Assembly: GCF_014109805.1 (NCBI RefSeq)
Contig: NZ_CP059400.1
Location: 1,644,001-1,708,000 of the forward strand
Reading direction: 5' to 3'
Length of the DNA: 64,000 nt
Origin: Legionella sp. PC1000
GTDB taxonomy: Bacteria; Pseudomonadota; Gammaproteobacteria; Legionellales; Legionellaceae
Under the pieces are notes generated by a model. The model had not been told where the DNA came from and made no database searches. It was given only the letters and a program-made list of their open reading frames with translations. Below, piece by piece: positions 37,333-46,772 of this stretch; position 1 is the first letter of the stretch, and every line of letters starts with the position of its first letter. A program made the translations under genes and the position numbers.

Positions 37333-39051
37333 TCATGATTTTTTAAATTTAAATGGTAAATATCTAGGTTCCCAAAACATGTCTTCTATCAATTTTCCTA
37401 AATCAGCATCCTGATTTTTTTGTGCAAGTCCTGAATCAATAGCGCAACGTGCTACAGCTACTGCAATTTCCTTGGCAACTGTTTGGGCATCATCCAAAGA
37501 AGGTAATAAGGGTAAGTAACTTTCTTTTTTACTGGGTGCGAACTGGCATAAAGCATGTGCTGCAGCCAGGATCATATCTTCAGTTAATTTTGTTGCGTTA
37601 ACTGCGAGGACTCCAAGCCCTATTCCAGGAAAGACCAATGCGTTATTACACTGGGCAATTTGTACCATACGATTATGATATTCAACTGCTGGAAAGGCTG
37701 TACCTGTAGCAATTAAAGCTCTTCCCTGACTCCAAGTAAGGATGTCTGCCGGTTTTGCCTCGCATTTTTCATCTGGATTAGACAAGGGGAAAATAATAGG
37801 ACGTTCACAATTAACAGACATGGTTTCAATGATGTCTTGGGAGAAAGCCCCTGGTTGAGCAGAACAACCTATAAGAACAGTAGGTTTAACATGTCTTACA
37901 GTATCAGTAAGTGAAGGATGTTGTTTTTCATTGATGGTCCATTTTTCTATTTCTTTGGGATCACGTGCATAAGGTTTTTGTGCTTCAGTAAGTTCCGGGT
38001 CTGTATTAAGTAACAAGCCTTGACGATCAATCAACCAAAAACGTTGATACGCTTCGGCGGGACTAATTCCTTCACGCACCATTGCATCAATAATTTGATC
38101 GCTAATACCAGTTCCTGCAGAACCTGCACCAAAAACAACAATTCGCTGTTCATGCAGTTTTGAACCGGTTACGTCACAAGCAGCTAATAAAGCCGACAAG
38201 GTCACAGCGCCAGTACCTTGAATGTCATCATTAAAGGTACATAATTGGTCTTGGAATTTTTCCAGAATGCGTCGCGCATTGCCTCGGCCAAAATCTTCCC
38301 AGTGCAAAAATGCATTGGGGAATTGTTTGTGAATTTCATGAACGAAAGTAGAAATAAATTCGTCATAGGCCGCTGGACTAATGCGTGGATGCCGACAACC
38401 TAAGTACATAGGATCATTAAGCAATTCTTGATTATTTGTGCCTACATCAAGAAATATTGGCAGGGTACGAGTTGGTTCAATACCTCCGCATAAACAATAA
38501 ACCATTAATTTGGCAACAGGAATGTCCATTCCTCCGATTCCTTGATCGCCTATGCCCAATACTCCTTCTCCATCAGTAACAACAATCACATCGATTTCTG
38601 GATTAGAACGATTTTTTAATATTTCTTCTATTTGATTTTTATCTGTATGGGAAATATATAAGCCGCGAGGTTGTCTATACTCATGACTGAAACGTTTTAC
38701 TGCAGTTCCTACTATAGGAGTATATATTGTAGGCAACATTTCACCTAAATGACGGTTGATTAATTTATAGAATAAAATTTGATTTTTATCGTGTAAATTA
38801 TTTAAATAAATATTTTGTTGTAAGCGTGTTGTATAACTGGAGTATTGTAAATAAGCACGTTTGACTTGTTCATCTAATGTTTCAACGCGATGGGGAAGTT
38901 TTCCTAACAGACCAAACTCTTTTCTTTCTTCGTTTGTGAATGCTGTGCCTTTGTTCAATTGGGGAGTAGTTAGGAGTGGTTTACCGCAAAGAGAAGTTTC
39001 AATATATTGTTCTCCTGTTTGAGGATCACGTAGCAATTTAAAATCAAGCAT
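37333..39051 (-). CDS. maeA: NAD-dependent malic enzyme
   Basis: This 572-residue malic enzyme decarboxylates malate to pyruvate with NAD+. YTPIVGTAVKRFSHEYRQPR (catalytic Tyr region), NDDIQGTGAVTLSALLA (the Asp-rich metal motif) and VVFGAGSAGTGI (dinucleotide fold) are present. Length and motifs fit the long MaeA/SfcA type rather than the 760-residue MaeB. Promoter likely in the 68-bp divergent gap with the downstream lipoprotein gene. Confidence 0.96.
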   Translation of the reverse strand: MLDFKLLRDPQTGEQYIETSLCGKPLLTTPQLNKGTAFTNEERKEFGLLGKLPHRVETLDEQVKRAYLQYSSYTTRLQQNIYLNNLHDKNQILFYKLINRHLGEMLPTIYTPIVGTAVKRFSHEYRQPRGLYISHTDKNQIEEILKNRSNPEIDVIVVTDGEGVLGIGDQGIGGMDIPVAKLMVYCLCGGIEPTRTLPIFLDVGTNNQELLNDPMYLGCRHPRISPAAYDEFISTFVHEIHKQFPNAFLHWEDFGRGNARRILEKFQDQLCTFNDDIQGTGAVTLSALLAACDVTGSKLHEQRIVVFGAGSAGTGISDQIIDAMVREGISPAEAYQRFWLIDRQGLLLNTDPELTEAQKPYARDPKEIEKWTINEKQHPSLTDTVRHVKPTVLIGCSAQPGAFSQDIIETMSVNCERPIIFPLSNPDEKCEAKPADILTWSQGRALIATGTAFPAVEYHNRMVQIAQCNNALVFPGIGLGVLAVNATKLTEDMILAAAHALCQFAPSKKESYLPLLPSLDDAQTVAKEIAVAVARCAIDSGLAQKNQDADLGKLIEDMFWEPRYLPFKFKKS

Positions 39052-39125
39052 AGTTATCTCATAAGATGGCGTTAGCGTTTGTCTAATGATAATATCGGTT
39101 TTTTGTAGTTTACGATAGGTTGAGT

Positions 39126-39506
39126 ATGAATAAATCTTTGGCAGTATTATTTATAATTTTAGGGTTAACATCTTGCTCAGCAAAAAATGAACATTATTAC
39201 AAATCGCATCCTAATGAATTGCAACAAGCGCTAAAAGCTTGTCCAAACAAACAACCAGCAGGTTTGACCTGCCAACAATTGGAATCTCTTGCCAATCGTA
39301 TGAATAAACTTGCCTATCAATTACAACTCAGTCCCCAAGGTTTTGGAAAAAAAATTATGGCTTTGCAAGAGACAATTGTTAAAGAACAAGCCCAATTAAA
39401 AATTGAGAATAATAATACAACCTTACAAGCCAATTTAACTCAAAACAAACATGATTTAGCGGATCATTTAGCAGTGGTTAGATGGTTTGAATCACCTATG
39501 AGTTAA
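39126..39506 (+). CDS. Putative lipoprotein of unknown function
   Basis: This 126-residue protein has a lipoprotein signal (MNKSLAVLFIILGLTSCSAK, lipobox LTSC). The mature part is helical, with two cysteines (KACPNK, LTCQQL) and a glutamine-rich segment. The related Legionella protein has been labelled a secreted endonuclease in some annotations, but I see no catalytic motif supporting that. The ATG at 39126 fits the signal peptide; a TTG at 39120 is in frame. It ends 3 bp before surE, so it is probably co-transcribed. Confidence 0.78.
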   Translation: MNKSLAVLFIILGLTSCSAKNEHYYKSHPNELQQALKACPNKQPAGLTCQQLESLANRMNKLAYQLQLSPQGFGKKIMALQETIVKEQAQLKIENNNTTLQANLTQNKHDLADHLAVVRWFESPMS

Positions 39507-39509
39507 AAG

Positions 39510-40265
39510 ATGAGAGTACTTATAAGTAATGATGACGGAGTTTTCGCACCTGGAATTAACCGATTAGCCAAGGAGTTATCCACTTTTGTAGATATTGAAG
39601 TCGTTGCTCCTGATAGGAATAGAAGTGGCTCAAGCAATTCCTTGACTTTGTCACGACCGCTAAAAGCCAAAAAATTGGATAATGGTTATTATAGTGTTGA
39701 AGGCACCCCAACAGACTGTGTGCATTTGGCAGTAACGGGTTTTTTAGATACCCAATTTGACATGGTTGTTTCTGGAATTAATGATGGCGCTAATTTAGGT
39801 GATGACATTCTTTATTCGGGTACTGTAGCTGCCGCAATGGAAGGACGTTATTTAGGATTGCCTGCCCTTGCATTTTCTATGGTAGGGGATAACATCCAGC
39901 ATTATGACACAGCGGCAATTATTGCCAAGCATTTGGTGATGAAATTAGGCACACACCGCCTTCCTTCTCAAACTATCTTTAATATTAATGTTCCTGATAT
40001 GCCCTTAGATAAAATAAAGGGGTTGCAAGTTACTCGCTTAGGTACTCGCCATGGTGCTGAGGCTGTAGTAAAAGATAAAGATCCTAGAGGACGGCCTATT
40101 TACTGGATTGGTTTGCCTGGAGCCGAGGCTGATGCAGGTCCCGGAACAGATTTTTATGCGATAAGTGAAGGGTATGTTTCAATCACACCTCTTCATCTGG
40201 ATATGACAAATTACAAAATGTTCGATCAATTAGCCAATTGGCTCGATGGGATCCACATTCAATAA
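39510..40265 (+). CDS. surE: 5'/3'-nucleotidase SurE
   Basis: This 251-residue SurE is a metal-dependent survival phosphatase for nucleoside monophosphates. Metal ligands are in [11 protein letters not shown] (residues 6-16) and [15 protein letters not shown], with [20 protein letters not shown] following. In E. coli surE-pcm-nlpD-rpoS are adjacent. Here pcm is missing and surE is followed directly by nlpD. Confidence 0.97.
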   Translation: MRVLISNDDGVFAPGINRLAKELSTFVDIEVVAPDRNRSGSSNSLTLSRPLKAKKLDNGYYSVEGTPTDCVHLAVTGFLDTQFDMVVSGINDGANLGDDILYSGTVAAAMEGRYLGLPALAFSMVGDNIQHYDTAAIIAKHLVMKLGTHRLPSQTIFNINVPDMPLDKIKGLQVTRLGTRHGAEAVVKDKDPRGRPIYWIGLPGAEADAGPGTDFYAISEGYVSITPLHLDMTNYKMFDQLANWLDGIHIQ

Positions 40266-40289
40266 AACAATTTGTTTGAGGTTTAATAA

Positions 40290-41030
40290 ATGATAGCCAC
40301 CTTTTGCAAAAGATTTGTATGCCTTCTCCTCATTATAACCTTGGTTGGTTGTGGAAATAATTTAGCTCCTGTTACGGAGTTAAAATGGAATCCTTATTCG
40401 CGCTATCAGAAAGTCTATGTGGTAAAACGTGGAGACACGCTTTTTTCTATTGCATTTCGCTATGATACAAATTACAGAACTCTAGCTCGGTTAAATCATA
40501 TTAATCCGCCTTATTCTCTAAGGGTGGGGCAAGTCATCAACTTGCGAGGGATTCCAAGACATAGACAAACAGTCCGTCCTGCCCCGATGCGACATTATTA
40601 TGTTACTCCCCAAGCGAGACCTTCTGTAATTTATTCGCCCACAAATAGATATGCTCGTTCTGCTTCAGGATGGTTATGGCCTGTGAGTGGGCGAGTGACT
40701 ACATCATTTATTCCGGAGCAAGGTAAAAAAGGAATAAACATTGCATGTAAAAAAGGGGAGAAGGTAATTGCGTCGGCAGATGGTATGGTTGCCTATGCTG
40801 GAAGTGGGTTAGCTGGTTATGGTAACTTGATTATTATTAAGCACAATCATGAATATTTAACTGCTTACGGCAATAACGCACAGATTATGGTTTCCGAAGG
40901 ACAGCATGTAAAAGCAGGACAAGTCATTGCTAGAGCAGGTATTATCGATCGCAAGTATACAGGTGTTCATTTTGAAATCAGAAAGTCGGGCGTACCAGTC
41001 AATCCTTTGAATTATCTACAAAAAGGTTGA
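40290..41030 (+). CDS. nlpD: NlpD-like lipoprotein (LysM plus degenerate LytM domain)
   Basis: This 246-residue outer-membrane lipoprotein has the lipobox VGCG at about residue 20. A LysM peptidoglycan-binding domain (VKRGDTLFSIAFRYDTNYRT) and a C-terminal peptidase M23/LytM fold (SGWLWPVSGRVTTSF onward) follow. The zinc-site His of active LytM enzymes (HxGxD) is replaced by KKGINIA and the downstream HLS-type motif is absent, as in E. coli NlpD. It should therefore activate an AmiC-type amidase during cell separation rather than cut peptidoglycan itself. Confidence 0.93.
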   Translation: MIATFCKRFVCLLLIITLVGCGNNLAPVTELKWNPYSRYQKVYVVKRGDTLFSIAFRYDTNYRTLARLNHINPPYSLRVGQVINLRGIPRHRQTVRPAPMRHYYVTPQARPSVIYSPTNRYARSASGWLWPVSGRVTTSFIPEQGKKGINIACKKGEKVIASADGMVAYAGSGLAGYGNLIIIKHNHEYLTAYGNNAQIMVSEGQHVKAGQVIARAGIIDRKYTGVHFEIRKSGVPVNPLNYLQKG

Positions 41031-41049
41031 CAGATAACTTGTAGTTATA

Positions 41050-41078
41050 GCAACAATAACCTTTTTATGAAGTATAAT
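41050..41078 (+). promoter_or_regulatory. Candidate promoter of rpoS
   Basis: A perfect TATAAT (41073-41078) with a partial -35 (GCAACA, 41050-41055) at 17-bp spacing lies just after nlpD. A transcript from here would carry a leader of about 190 nt that includes the family 2 palindrome. Confidence 0.45.
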
Positions 41079-41112
41079 GTAGTTATGGAATAAATTTCGC
41101 AATATGACTAGA

Positions 41113-41231
41113 GTCTGCATGCATTTCGCTAACTTGAGCCAAACTGGCCTGATTTTCGAGTACCGAAGCGCAGCATACACGTAGTATGTGCGCATTGGAA
41201 CATAGGAAGCCAGGCCAGTTTGGTCAAAATA
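41113..41231. repeat. Family 2 palindromic repeat in the rpoS leader
   Basis: This 119-bp dyad element has perfect 13-bp arms CCAAACTGGCCTG (41139-41151) and CAGGCCAGTTTGG (41211-41223), plus an inner CAGCATAC/GTATGTG dyad. It belongs to the family also found at 54.2, 54.75 and 61.15 kb. It ends 42 bp before the rpoS ATG. Confidence 0.8.
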
Positions 41232-41272
41232 GTAGAATTGTAGACAGGCTATAACACTATAGGTGAAAAACA

Positions 41273-42298
41273 ATGCACGAAGACGATGAGTCAAGTAAAG
41301 AACCAGAACTTAAGGATGAAGATTGGTCTGAACCAGACAATGAATCACTCTTAATTGAGGAAGACATTGATTCCCTTCTTGAAAAAGATGAAGAAGATGA
41401 AGAGCCTGATCTTCCTGATTTTTCGGATGATAATGCATTTCCCTCATTTCGTGGTAAAAATGCACTAAAAATGATGGATGCGACTCAGCTCTATTTGAGT
41501 GAAATTGGATTTTCTCCTTTGCTCAGTGCTGAAGAAGAAGTGCATTATGCAACCCTTGCTTTGAAAGGGGATGTTGCTGCCCGTAAAAAGATGATTGAAT
41601 CTAATTTACGTTTGGTGGTTAAAATTTCTCGTCGTTATCTTAATCGTGGTTTACCTCTTCTCGATTTAATCGAAGAAGGAAATTTAGGTTTAATGAAATC
41701 AGTTGAGAAATTTGATCCTAAACGTGGTTTTCGCTTTTCAACTTATGCCACCTGGTGGATTAGACAAACAATTGAACGTGCTATTATGAATCAAACACGA
41801 ACCATTCGTTTACCTATCCATGTGGTTAAAGAACTGAATGTCTATCTCAGGGCTGCAAGGCAACTGACCCAAAAATTAGATCATGAGCCTTCACCCGAAG
41901 AAATTGCAGAAATGGTCGATAAACCTTTGGAAGATGTACAAAAGTTATTAGGCTTGAATGATAAGGTAGCCTCTGTTGATACACCCATTGGCTTTGATGA
42001 AAATAAATCATTATTAGACACTATAGCTGATGAAAACAGCGTTAATCCTGCAGAACTTTTAACTAATGAAAATTTGCGTTTACATATAGAATCTCTATTG
42101 GATAAATTGACCGAAAATCAACAGCAGGTTATTGCGAGAAGATTTGGTTTAAGAGGATTTGAAAAAGCAACGCTTGAGGATGTGGGTAAGGAAATTGATT
42201 TGACACGAGAACGGGTTCGTCAAATCCAGGTTGAAGCATTAAAAACATTGCGTGGTTTATTAGAAAAAATGGGCTTAACACAGGAAGATTTGTTTTAG
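41273..42298 (+). CDS. rpoS: RNA polymerase sigma factor RpoS
   Basis: This 341-residue stationary-phase sigma factor controls the replicative-to-transmissive switch in Legionella. It has an acidic N-terminus (region 1.1 part), region 1.2 ([21 protein letters not shown]), region 2 ([18 protein letters not shown] and [17 protein letters not shown]), region 3 and region 4 ([20 protein letters not shown]). The absence of the long RpoD insertion and the surE-nlpD context identify it as RpoS rather than RpoD. A strong terminator follows. Confidence 0.96.
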   Translation: MHEDDESSKEPELKDEDWSEPDNESLLIEEDIDSLLEKDEEDEEPDLPDFSDDNAFPSFRGKNALKMMDATQLYLSEIGFSPLLSAEEEVHYATLALKGDVAARKKMIESNLRLVVKISRRYLNRGLPLLDLIEEGNLGLMKSVEKFDPKRGFRFSTYATWWIRQTIERAIMNQTRTIRLPIHVVKELNVYLRAARQLTQKLDHEPSPEEIAEMVDKPLEDVQKLLGLNDKVASVDTPIGFDENKSLLDTIADENSVNPAELLTNENLRLHIESLLDKLTENQQQVIARRFGLRGFEKATLEDVGKEIDLTRERVRQIQVEALKTLRGLLEKMGLTQEDLF

Positions 42299-42333
42299 TA
42301 CTTTTCGCTGTATAAAAACATTATGCTGTAGTG

Positions 42334-42400
42334 TAGCCTGGATGAAACGTAGGAAATTTGAGATTTTCCAAAGTCGTACGTTTCATCCAGGCTATTTTTT
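42334..42400 (+). terminator. Rho-independent terminator of rpoS (repeat-derived)
   Basis: A perfect 18-bp stem (TAGCCTGGATGAAACGTA / TACGTTTCATCCAGGCTA) is followed by six T. The outer arm TAGCCTGG..CCAGGCTA matches family 1 ends, so this terminator looks like a re-used repeat. Confidence 0.85.
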
Positions 42401-42434
42401 ATTGTTAATATCAAAAAGATAAGGGGCCGTTTTA

Positions 42435-42851
42435 ATGAAGAGAATGATTTTATCCGCTTTATTTGCTTTATCATCAGTGGTTCATGCAGAACAATTAACA
42501 ACATTTACGGATATGGCCGATGCAATATCACAAGGAAAAAAAATCACTTTGGTAATGAGTATTCAAGAGTGCAGCTCACAAAAAATGCCTTCAAGTTCCC
42601 TTATTGGAACAGCACAACCAGATGCTTTCCTTATTATTGATAACAACCGTATTACTACCTCAATAAACCATTTTACTTTGGATAGTTCTATTGCTCGCGG
42701 TAATCCTACCTTCGAATTTGTTAAGTATAGTATTAATGCAGATGGAAGTGTCTCTATAAAAAATACGATAATGAATGCTATTAATTATCAACAACTAGCA
42801 AGTCATCAAATTGATTGTACTTTAAATAAAGGATTTAAGGTTTTTGCTTGA
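42435..42851 (+). CDS. VirK family secreted protein
   Basis: This 138-residue protein has a Sec signal (MKRMILSALFALSSVVHAEQ) and a VirK-like domain (FTDMADAISQGKKITLVMSI, then a Cys-containing segment). Two conserved cysteines (QECSS and IDCTL) could form a disulfide. VirK proteins are periplasmic or secreted, and several Legionella species carry them; their function is unclear. Independent of rpoS because of the terminator just upstream. Confidence 0.82.
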   Translation: MKRMILSALFALSSVVHAEQLTTFTDMADAISQGKKITLVMSIQECSSQKMPSSSLIGTAQPDAFLIIDNNRITTSINHFTLDSSIARGNPTFEFVKYSINADGSVSIKNTIMNAINYQQLASHQIDCTLNKGFKVFA

Positions 42852-42949
42852 GTCCTGTAGACAGGGTGAAAGCGCATTAGAATTCGGGATCTATCAGGTA
42901 AACCCATCTTTTCGTATAAAACAAAATACCCTACGTTTAAAAAAATACC

Positions 42950-42980
42950 CTACGTTCCGCGCTTCATGCGCGGAATCCAG
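42950..42980. repeat. Family 1 repeat, half copy (variant core)
   Basis: CTACGTTCCGCGCTTCATGC followed by GCGGAATCCAG gives a small CCGCGC/GCGCGG dyad in the 274-bp gap between virK and hmgA. The core differs from the 6.0-kb copy in the same way as the 9.7-kb copy. No gene is seen in the gap. Confidence 0.6.
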
Positions 42981-43125
42981 ATCATGTCTTCATATAGATC
43001 GATTAGATGCTGTTCATAAAGCACGGCAAGTAGGCAAAAAAGAACTTTTGTATTAAAAATAATACTAATTTGCCTTGAAGACTTATGGCATTAATTTTTC
43101 TTGTTGCACCTTCATCAAGATTACA

Positions 43126-44382
43126 CTATGGACTTGTAAAATTCGCTTTCAGTCCTTGCCAGCAATCCGCATAATCTTTTTGTTTCTGTGGAATACGCAT
43201 AGCCTGTTCGGTAACTTTCCATACATCTTTAGTTTCAAACATGAAGGCTAAAGTATTCGAATAAAGCTCAGGTTCTAGTTTTTGCGCTACCGCTTTTTCA
43301 TAACTTATTTGATCAGGCCCATGTGCTGTCATGCAATTATGAATACTTACCCCACCAGGAGAAAATCCTTCTTTTTTAGCATCGTATTCACCGCGAACAA
43401 GGCCCATAAGTTCATTCATATAATTACGGTGGTAATAAGGGGGTCTAAATGTATGTTCTGCAACCATCCATCGAGGAGGAAAAATGACGAAGTCTAAATT
43501 GGCTACCCCCGGTGTATCGCTTTCTGAAGTTAACACAGTAAAAATACATGGATCAGGGTGATCAAAACTTACTGTATTAATTGTATTAAATAAACTTAAA
43601 TCATAACAATAAGGAGCATAATTACCATGCCAAGCTACTACATTAAGTGGTGAGTGATTGCATTTTGCGGTCCATAATTTATTTTGATACTTGCATATAA
43701 GGGTCACTTGGGTAATCCCTTGCTCAAATGCAGCCGTAGGGTATTGAAAATGTCGTGGGTTAGCTAAACCATTAGCTCCGATAAGTCCTAAGGGAGGTAG
43801 AGTGAGGGGACTGCCACTGTTTTCACATAGATATCCTTTCGTTTCAGAACTAATGAGTTCCATCTTAAATTTAACGCCACGAGGAATAACCGCTATCATG
43901 CCTGGACATATATTTAATTTCCCAAACTCAGTATGTAAGTTCACTTCGCCCAAGTATGGAACAAAAAGCATTTCCCCATCATTATTGGCGAAGTATTTAT
44001 CTTGCATGGATCGAGTACAATGATAAATATATGCATTTACATGTTGGCTTCCTGCAAGATGAAACATGCCTTCGACAAAGTCAAAATCTTCTTCTTTAAA
44101 CAGGTCCAGAGGAGACCAACGCAGGGGATTGGGGGACTGTTCTGCATGATAGGGTTTGAACAGTTCCATCTCATAAACTTGATATGGGCCTTGAACTACA
44201 GAAGGCAGAATGCGATAAAGCCAGCTTCGTAAATTATTCTGTCTTGGACGAGTGAAGGCTGTCCCGCTTAATTGTTCGGCATAAAGACCTAAGTTACAGT
44301 GTTGTGGTGAATTCTGGCTACTTGGCAAAGCGCCTGGAACTGCTTCAGTTTGATGATGATTACCAAATCCCTGCAAATACAC
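43126..44382 (-). CDS. hmgA: Homogentisate 1,2-dioxygenase
   Basis: This 418-residue iron dioxygenase opens the ring of homogentisate in tyrosine and phenylalanine catabolism. In Legionella, leftover homogentisate polymerises to the brown pyomelanin pigment, so this enzyme's activity affects pigmentation. The family N-terminus [20 protein letters not shown], the iron-ligand region [13 protein letters not shown] and [12 protein letters not shown] are present. Slightly shorter than eukaryotic enzymes (about 445), normal for bacteria. No maiA/fahA genes adjoin it here. Confidence 0.97.
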   Translation of the reverse strand: MYLQGFGNHHQTEAVPGALPSSQNSPQHCNLGLYAEQLSGTAFTRPRQNNLRSWLYRILPSVVQGPYQVYEMELFKPYHAEQSPNPLRWSPLDLFKEEDFDFVEGMFHLAGSQHVNAYIYHCTRSMQDKYFANNDGEMLFVPYLGEVNLHTEFGKLNICPGMIAVIPRGVKFKMELISSETKGYLCENSGSPLTLPPLGLIGANGLANPRHFQYPTAAFEQGITQVTLICKYQNKLWTAKCNHSPLNVVAWHGNYAPYCYDLSLFNTINTVSFDHPDPCIFTVLTSESDTPGVANLDFVIFPPRWMVAEHTFRPPYYHRNYMNELMGLVRGEYDAKKEGFSPGGVSIHNCMTAHGPDQISYEKAVAQKLEPELYSNTLAFMFETKDVWKVTEQAMRIPQKQKDYADCWQGLKANFTSP

Positions 44383-44570
44383 TGTTGATCTCCTCTAGTA
44401 TTATGGATTCATTGAGTTACTCTGAGTGGAGAGCGAAATTCAAGTTAGCTGCATCTATTTCAATAGCCTCACCCAGGCAAATACTATTTGCACTAAATTA
44501 AAAACTTCATTCTGGCGCTACTATAGTCTAAAAAAGTTAAAAATGTCGAGTCCAAATACAAGTTAAGTTA

Positions 44571-44598
44571 TTCTTTTTAACAAAAGAGCATGTATAAT
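44571..44598 (+). promoter_or_regulatory. Possible promoter of yebC-ruvCA
   Basis: TATAAT (44593-44598) with TTCTTT 16 bp upstream lies 38 bp before the yebC ATG. The -35 is weak. Confidence 0.4.
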
Positions 44599-44635
44599 TT
44601 ATACGAAATTAAATAAGGTTTTTTGAGGTAGTAGC

Positions 44636-45379
44636 ATGGCTGGTCATAGTAAGTGGGCAAATATTAAATTCCGTAAAGGCGTTCAAGATGCAAAACGTGG
44701 AAAAATATTTACTAAATTGATTCGAGAGATTACTGTAGCTGCTCGAATGGGAGGAGGGGATGAATCTTCTAATCCAAGATTAAGGGACGCAGTAAAAAAA
44801 GCGCTTAGTGCGAATATGAAACGCGATACAATTGAGAATGCAATTAAGCGTGGAGTGGGGGGGCTTGACGGTGAAGTAATGATTGCTATGCGCTATGAGG
44901 GGTATGGACCTGGTGGTATTGCAGTTCTTGTAGATTGTTTATCGGATAATAAAAACCGAACTGTATCTGATGTGCGCCATGCCTTCACGAAGAATGGCGG
45001 GAATTTGGGAACAGACGGTTCAGTATCATATCTCTTTACCAATCAGGGCGAGATTCTTATGGCACCAGGACAATCCGAAGAGCAGGTTATGGAGATAGCT
45101 ATAGATGCTGGAGCAAATGATGTTTCTGTAGATGAAGGTCAGGTTGAAGTGATTACTCCTGTCGAAGCATATCATAGCGTATTAAATGCGCTTACAGCGG
45201 CCGGTCTTGAAATCGAACAATCTCATTTAACCATGCGCGCACAAACTTTAGTCTCTATCGATGATGACTCGGCAGAAAGCCTCTTGAAGTTAATCGATAT
45301 GCTGGAGGATTTGGATGATGTACAAGAGGTATACAGTAATGCGGAATTCTCGGAAAAACAATTAGAATCAATAAATTAA
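44636..45379 (+). CDS. yebC: YebC/PmpR family transcriptional/translational regulator
   Basis: This 247-residue YebC family protein starts [20 protein letters not shown] and contains the conserved [17 protein letters not shown] segment. Members have been described as DNA-binding regulators and, more recently, as ribosome-associated factors that relieve stalling. It shares one base with the ruvC start, giving the common yebC-ruvC-ruvA operon. Confidence 0.96.
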   Translation: MAGHSKWANIKFRKGVQDAKRGKIFTKLIREITVAARMGGGDESSNPRLRDAVKKALSANMKRDTIENAIKRGVGGLDGEVMIAMRYEGYGPGGIAVLVDCLSDNKNRTVSDVRHAFTKNGGNLGTDGSVSYLFTNQGEILMAPGQSEEQVMEIAIDAGANDVSVDEGQVEVITPVEAYHSVLNALTAAGLEIEQSHLTMRAQTLVSIDDDSAESLLKLIDMLEDLDDVQEVYSNAEFSEKQLESIN

Positions 45380-45897
45380 TGGCCATAATTCTAGGGATAG
45401 ATCCCGGTTCAAGGATTACAGGATACGGTTTGATTAAAGAGTCAGATCGTAAAATTGAATACATTGATAGTGGTTGCATTCGTACTGCTCTAGATGGTGA
45501 GTTAAGCCAAAAGTTATTGCAAATATATGATGGTATTTGTCAATTAATGGACCATTATTCGCCTACAGAAGTAGCGATTGAACAAATATTTATGCATGAA
45601 AATCCAAATTCAGCTTTAAAATTAGGTCATGCACGCGGTGTTGCTATGGTTGCTGCAGCATCGCATCGTGTTAAAGTAAGTGAATATTCTGCGCGAGAAA
45701 TTAAGCAAATGGTAGTTGGGTATGGCGCTGCAGAAAAGGCTCAGGTAAGTCACATGGTCGTACACCTTCTTGCCCTGAATAAGGCGCCACAAAAAGATGC
45801 TGCAGATGCCTTGGCAATAGCAATCTGTCATAGTCATATGCGTCATAATTTATCATCAGTGATTGGTAGACGAGGATTAAGGAGAAGGAAAAGATGA
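45379..45897 (+). CDS. ruvC: Holliday junction endonuclease RuvC
   Basis: This 172-residue resolvase has an RNase H-like fold. Catalytic acidic residues are visible as Asp8 in [13 protein letters not shown], the Glu of VAIEQIFM, and the C-terminal DAADALA Asp pair. It cuts Holliday junctions with RuvAB. ruvB is not within the window downstream of ruvA. Confidence 0.97.
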   Translation: MAIILGIDPGSRITGYGLIKESDRKIEYIDSGCIRTALDGELSQKLLQIYDGICQLMDHYSPTEVAIEQIFMHENPNSALKLGHARGVAMVAAASHRVKVSEYSAREIKQMVVGYGAAEKAQVSHMVVHLLALNKAPQKDAADALAIAICHSHMRHNLSSVIGRRGLRRRKR

Positions 45898-46496
45898 TTG
45901 GTTGGCTGGATGGGCAAATAATTGATAAACATCAACCAGGAAAATTGGTCCTTAATGTCCATGGGGTTGGATATGATGTGGAAACCTCATTAAATACCTT
46001 TTTTCAGCTTGATAACTTAAGTGCTTCAGTAGGGTTACATATACATACTATAGTCCGTGAAGATGCGTTGTTGCTCTATGGTTTTCTGGAGAGACAGGAA
46101 AGGGAGTTATTTAGAGCTTTGATTAAAGTGAATGGTATTGGTCCAAAACTTGCTATGTCAATTCTTTCCAGTATTACTCCAAACGAGTTTATTCAATGTA
46201 TTCAACAAGAAAACGCTTCTTTTTTAATGAAATTACCTGGTATAGGTAAAAAAACAGCCGAGCGTTTAGTTGTTGAAATGCGTGACAGTATGAAGCAATT
46301 CGCTGTATCTGCTTCTGGCTCCTTAAATGACAAATCAATACCCATTATGAGTGGCCAGGATGAAGCAGTTAGCGCTTTGGAAGCACTGGGATATAAGCCC
46401 CAGGAAGCACTAAAGGCAGTCAATAAAGTAAATGATAATTTTAAAGGTTGCGAGCAGTTAATTCGTGACGCATTGCAAGTTTTAGCGGCCCGATAA
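45894..46496 (+). CDS. ruvA: Holliday junction helicase subunit RuvA
   Basis: This 200-residue RuvA binds four-way junctions and loads RuvB. It has an N-terminal OB fold ([20 protein letters not shown]), two helix-hairpin-helix motifs ([23 protein letters not shown]) and the C-terminal RuvB-binding domain. It overlaps ruvC by 4 nt. Confidence 0.97.
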   Translation: MIGWLDGQIIDKHQPGKLVLNVHGVGYDVETSLNTFFQLDNLSASVGLHIHTIVREDALLLYGFLERQERELFRALIKVNGIGPKLAMSILSSITPNEFIQCIQQENASFLMKLPGIGKKTAERLVVEMRDSMKQFAVSASGSLNDKSIPIMSGQDEAVSALEALGYKPQEALKAVNKVNDNFKGCEQLIRDALQVLAAR

Positions 46497-46589
46497 TTAA
46501 ACTAGTAATAATTTTAGTCTGAGCAATGCGAGAAATACTTGCCTGTCTCTTGTGCGCAATTCACCGAAAAGTCAGATTTGAGTGGAGGC

Positions 46590-46690
46590 TGGGTGAAAAT
46601 GATTCTAAAAACGCAGCATAGAGGGCTATGTGAGCAGTTCTTAGAATTATTTTAATTCAAGATGTGCCAAATATGACTTTCCCCTGGACT
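46590..46690. repeat. Possible degenerate family 2 repeat
   Basis: The 276-bp convergent gap between ruvA and the histidine kinase contains CGCAGCATAGAGGGCTATGT, which resembles the inner dyad of family 2. The outer arms are decayed. No gene is seen here. Confidence 0.35.
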
Positions 46691-46772
46691 CTTAACTTGT
46701 GACTAAGAGCAAGATGTTTGATCCCAATCTCTACTTTGTCCAACTTATGACAAATAAAATAGAGGAGGTAAA

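Noticed and set aside
44304..44501. A 65-codon forward frame overlapping the start of hmgA
   Set aside because: Most of it is antisense to hmgA, with no ribosome site and no family resemblance.
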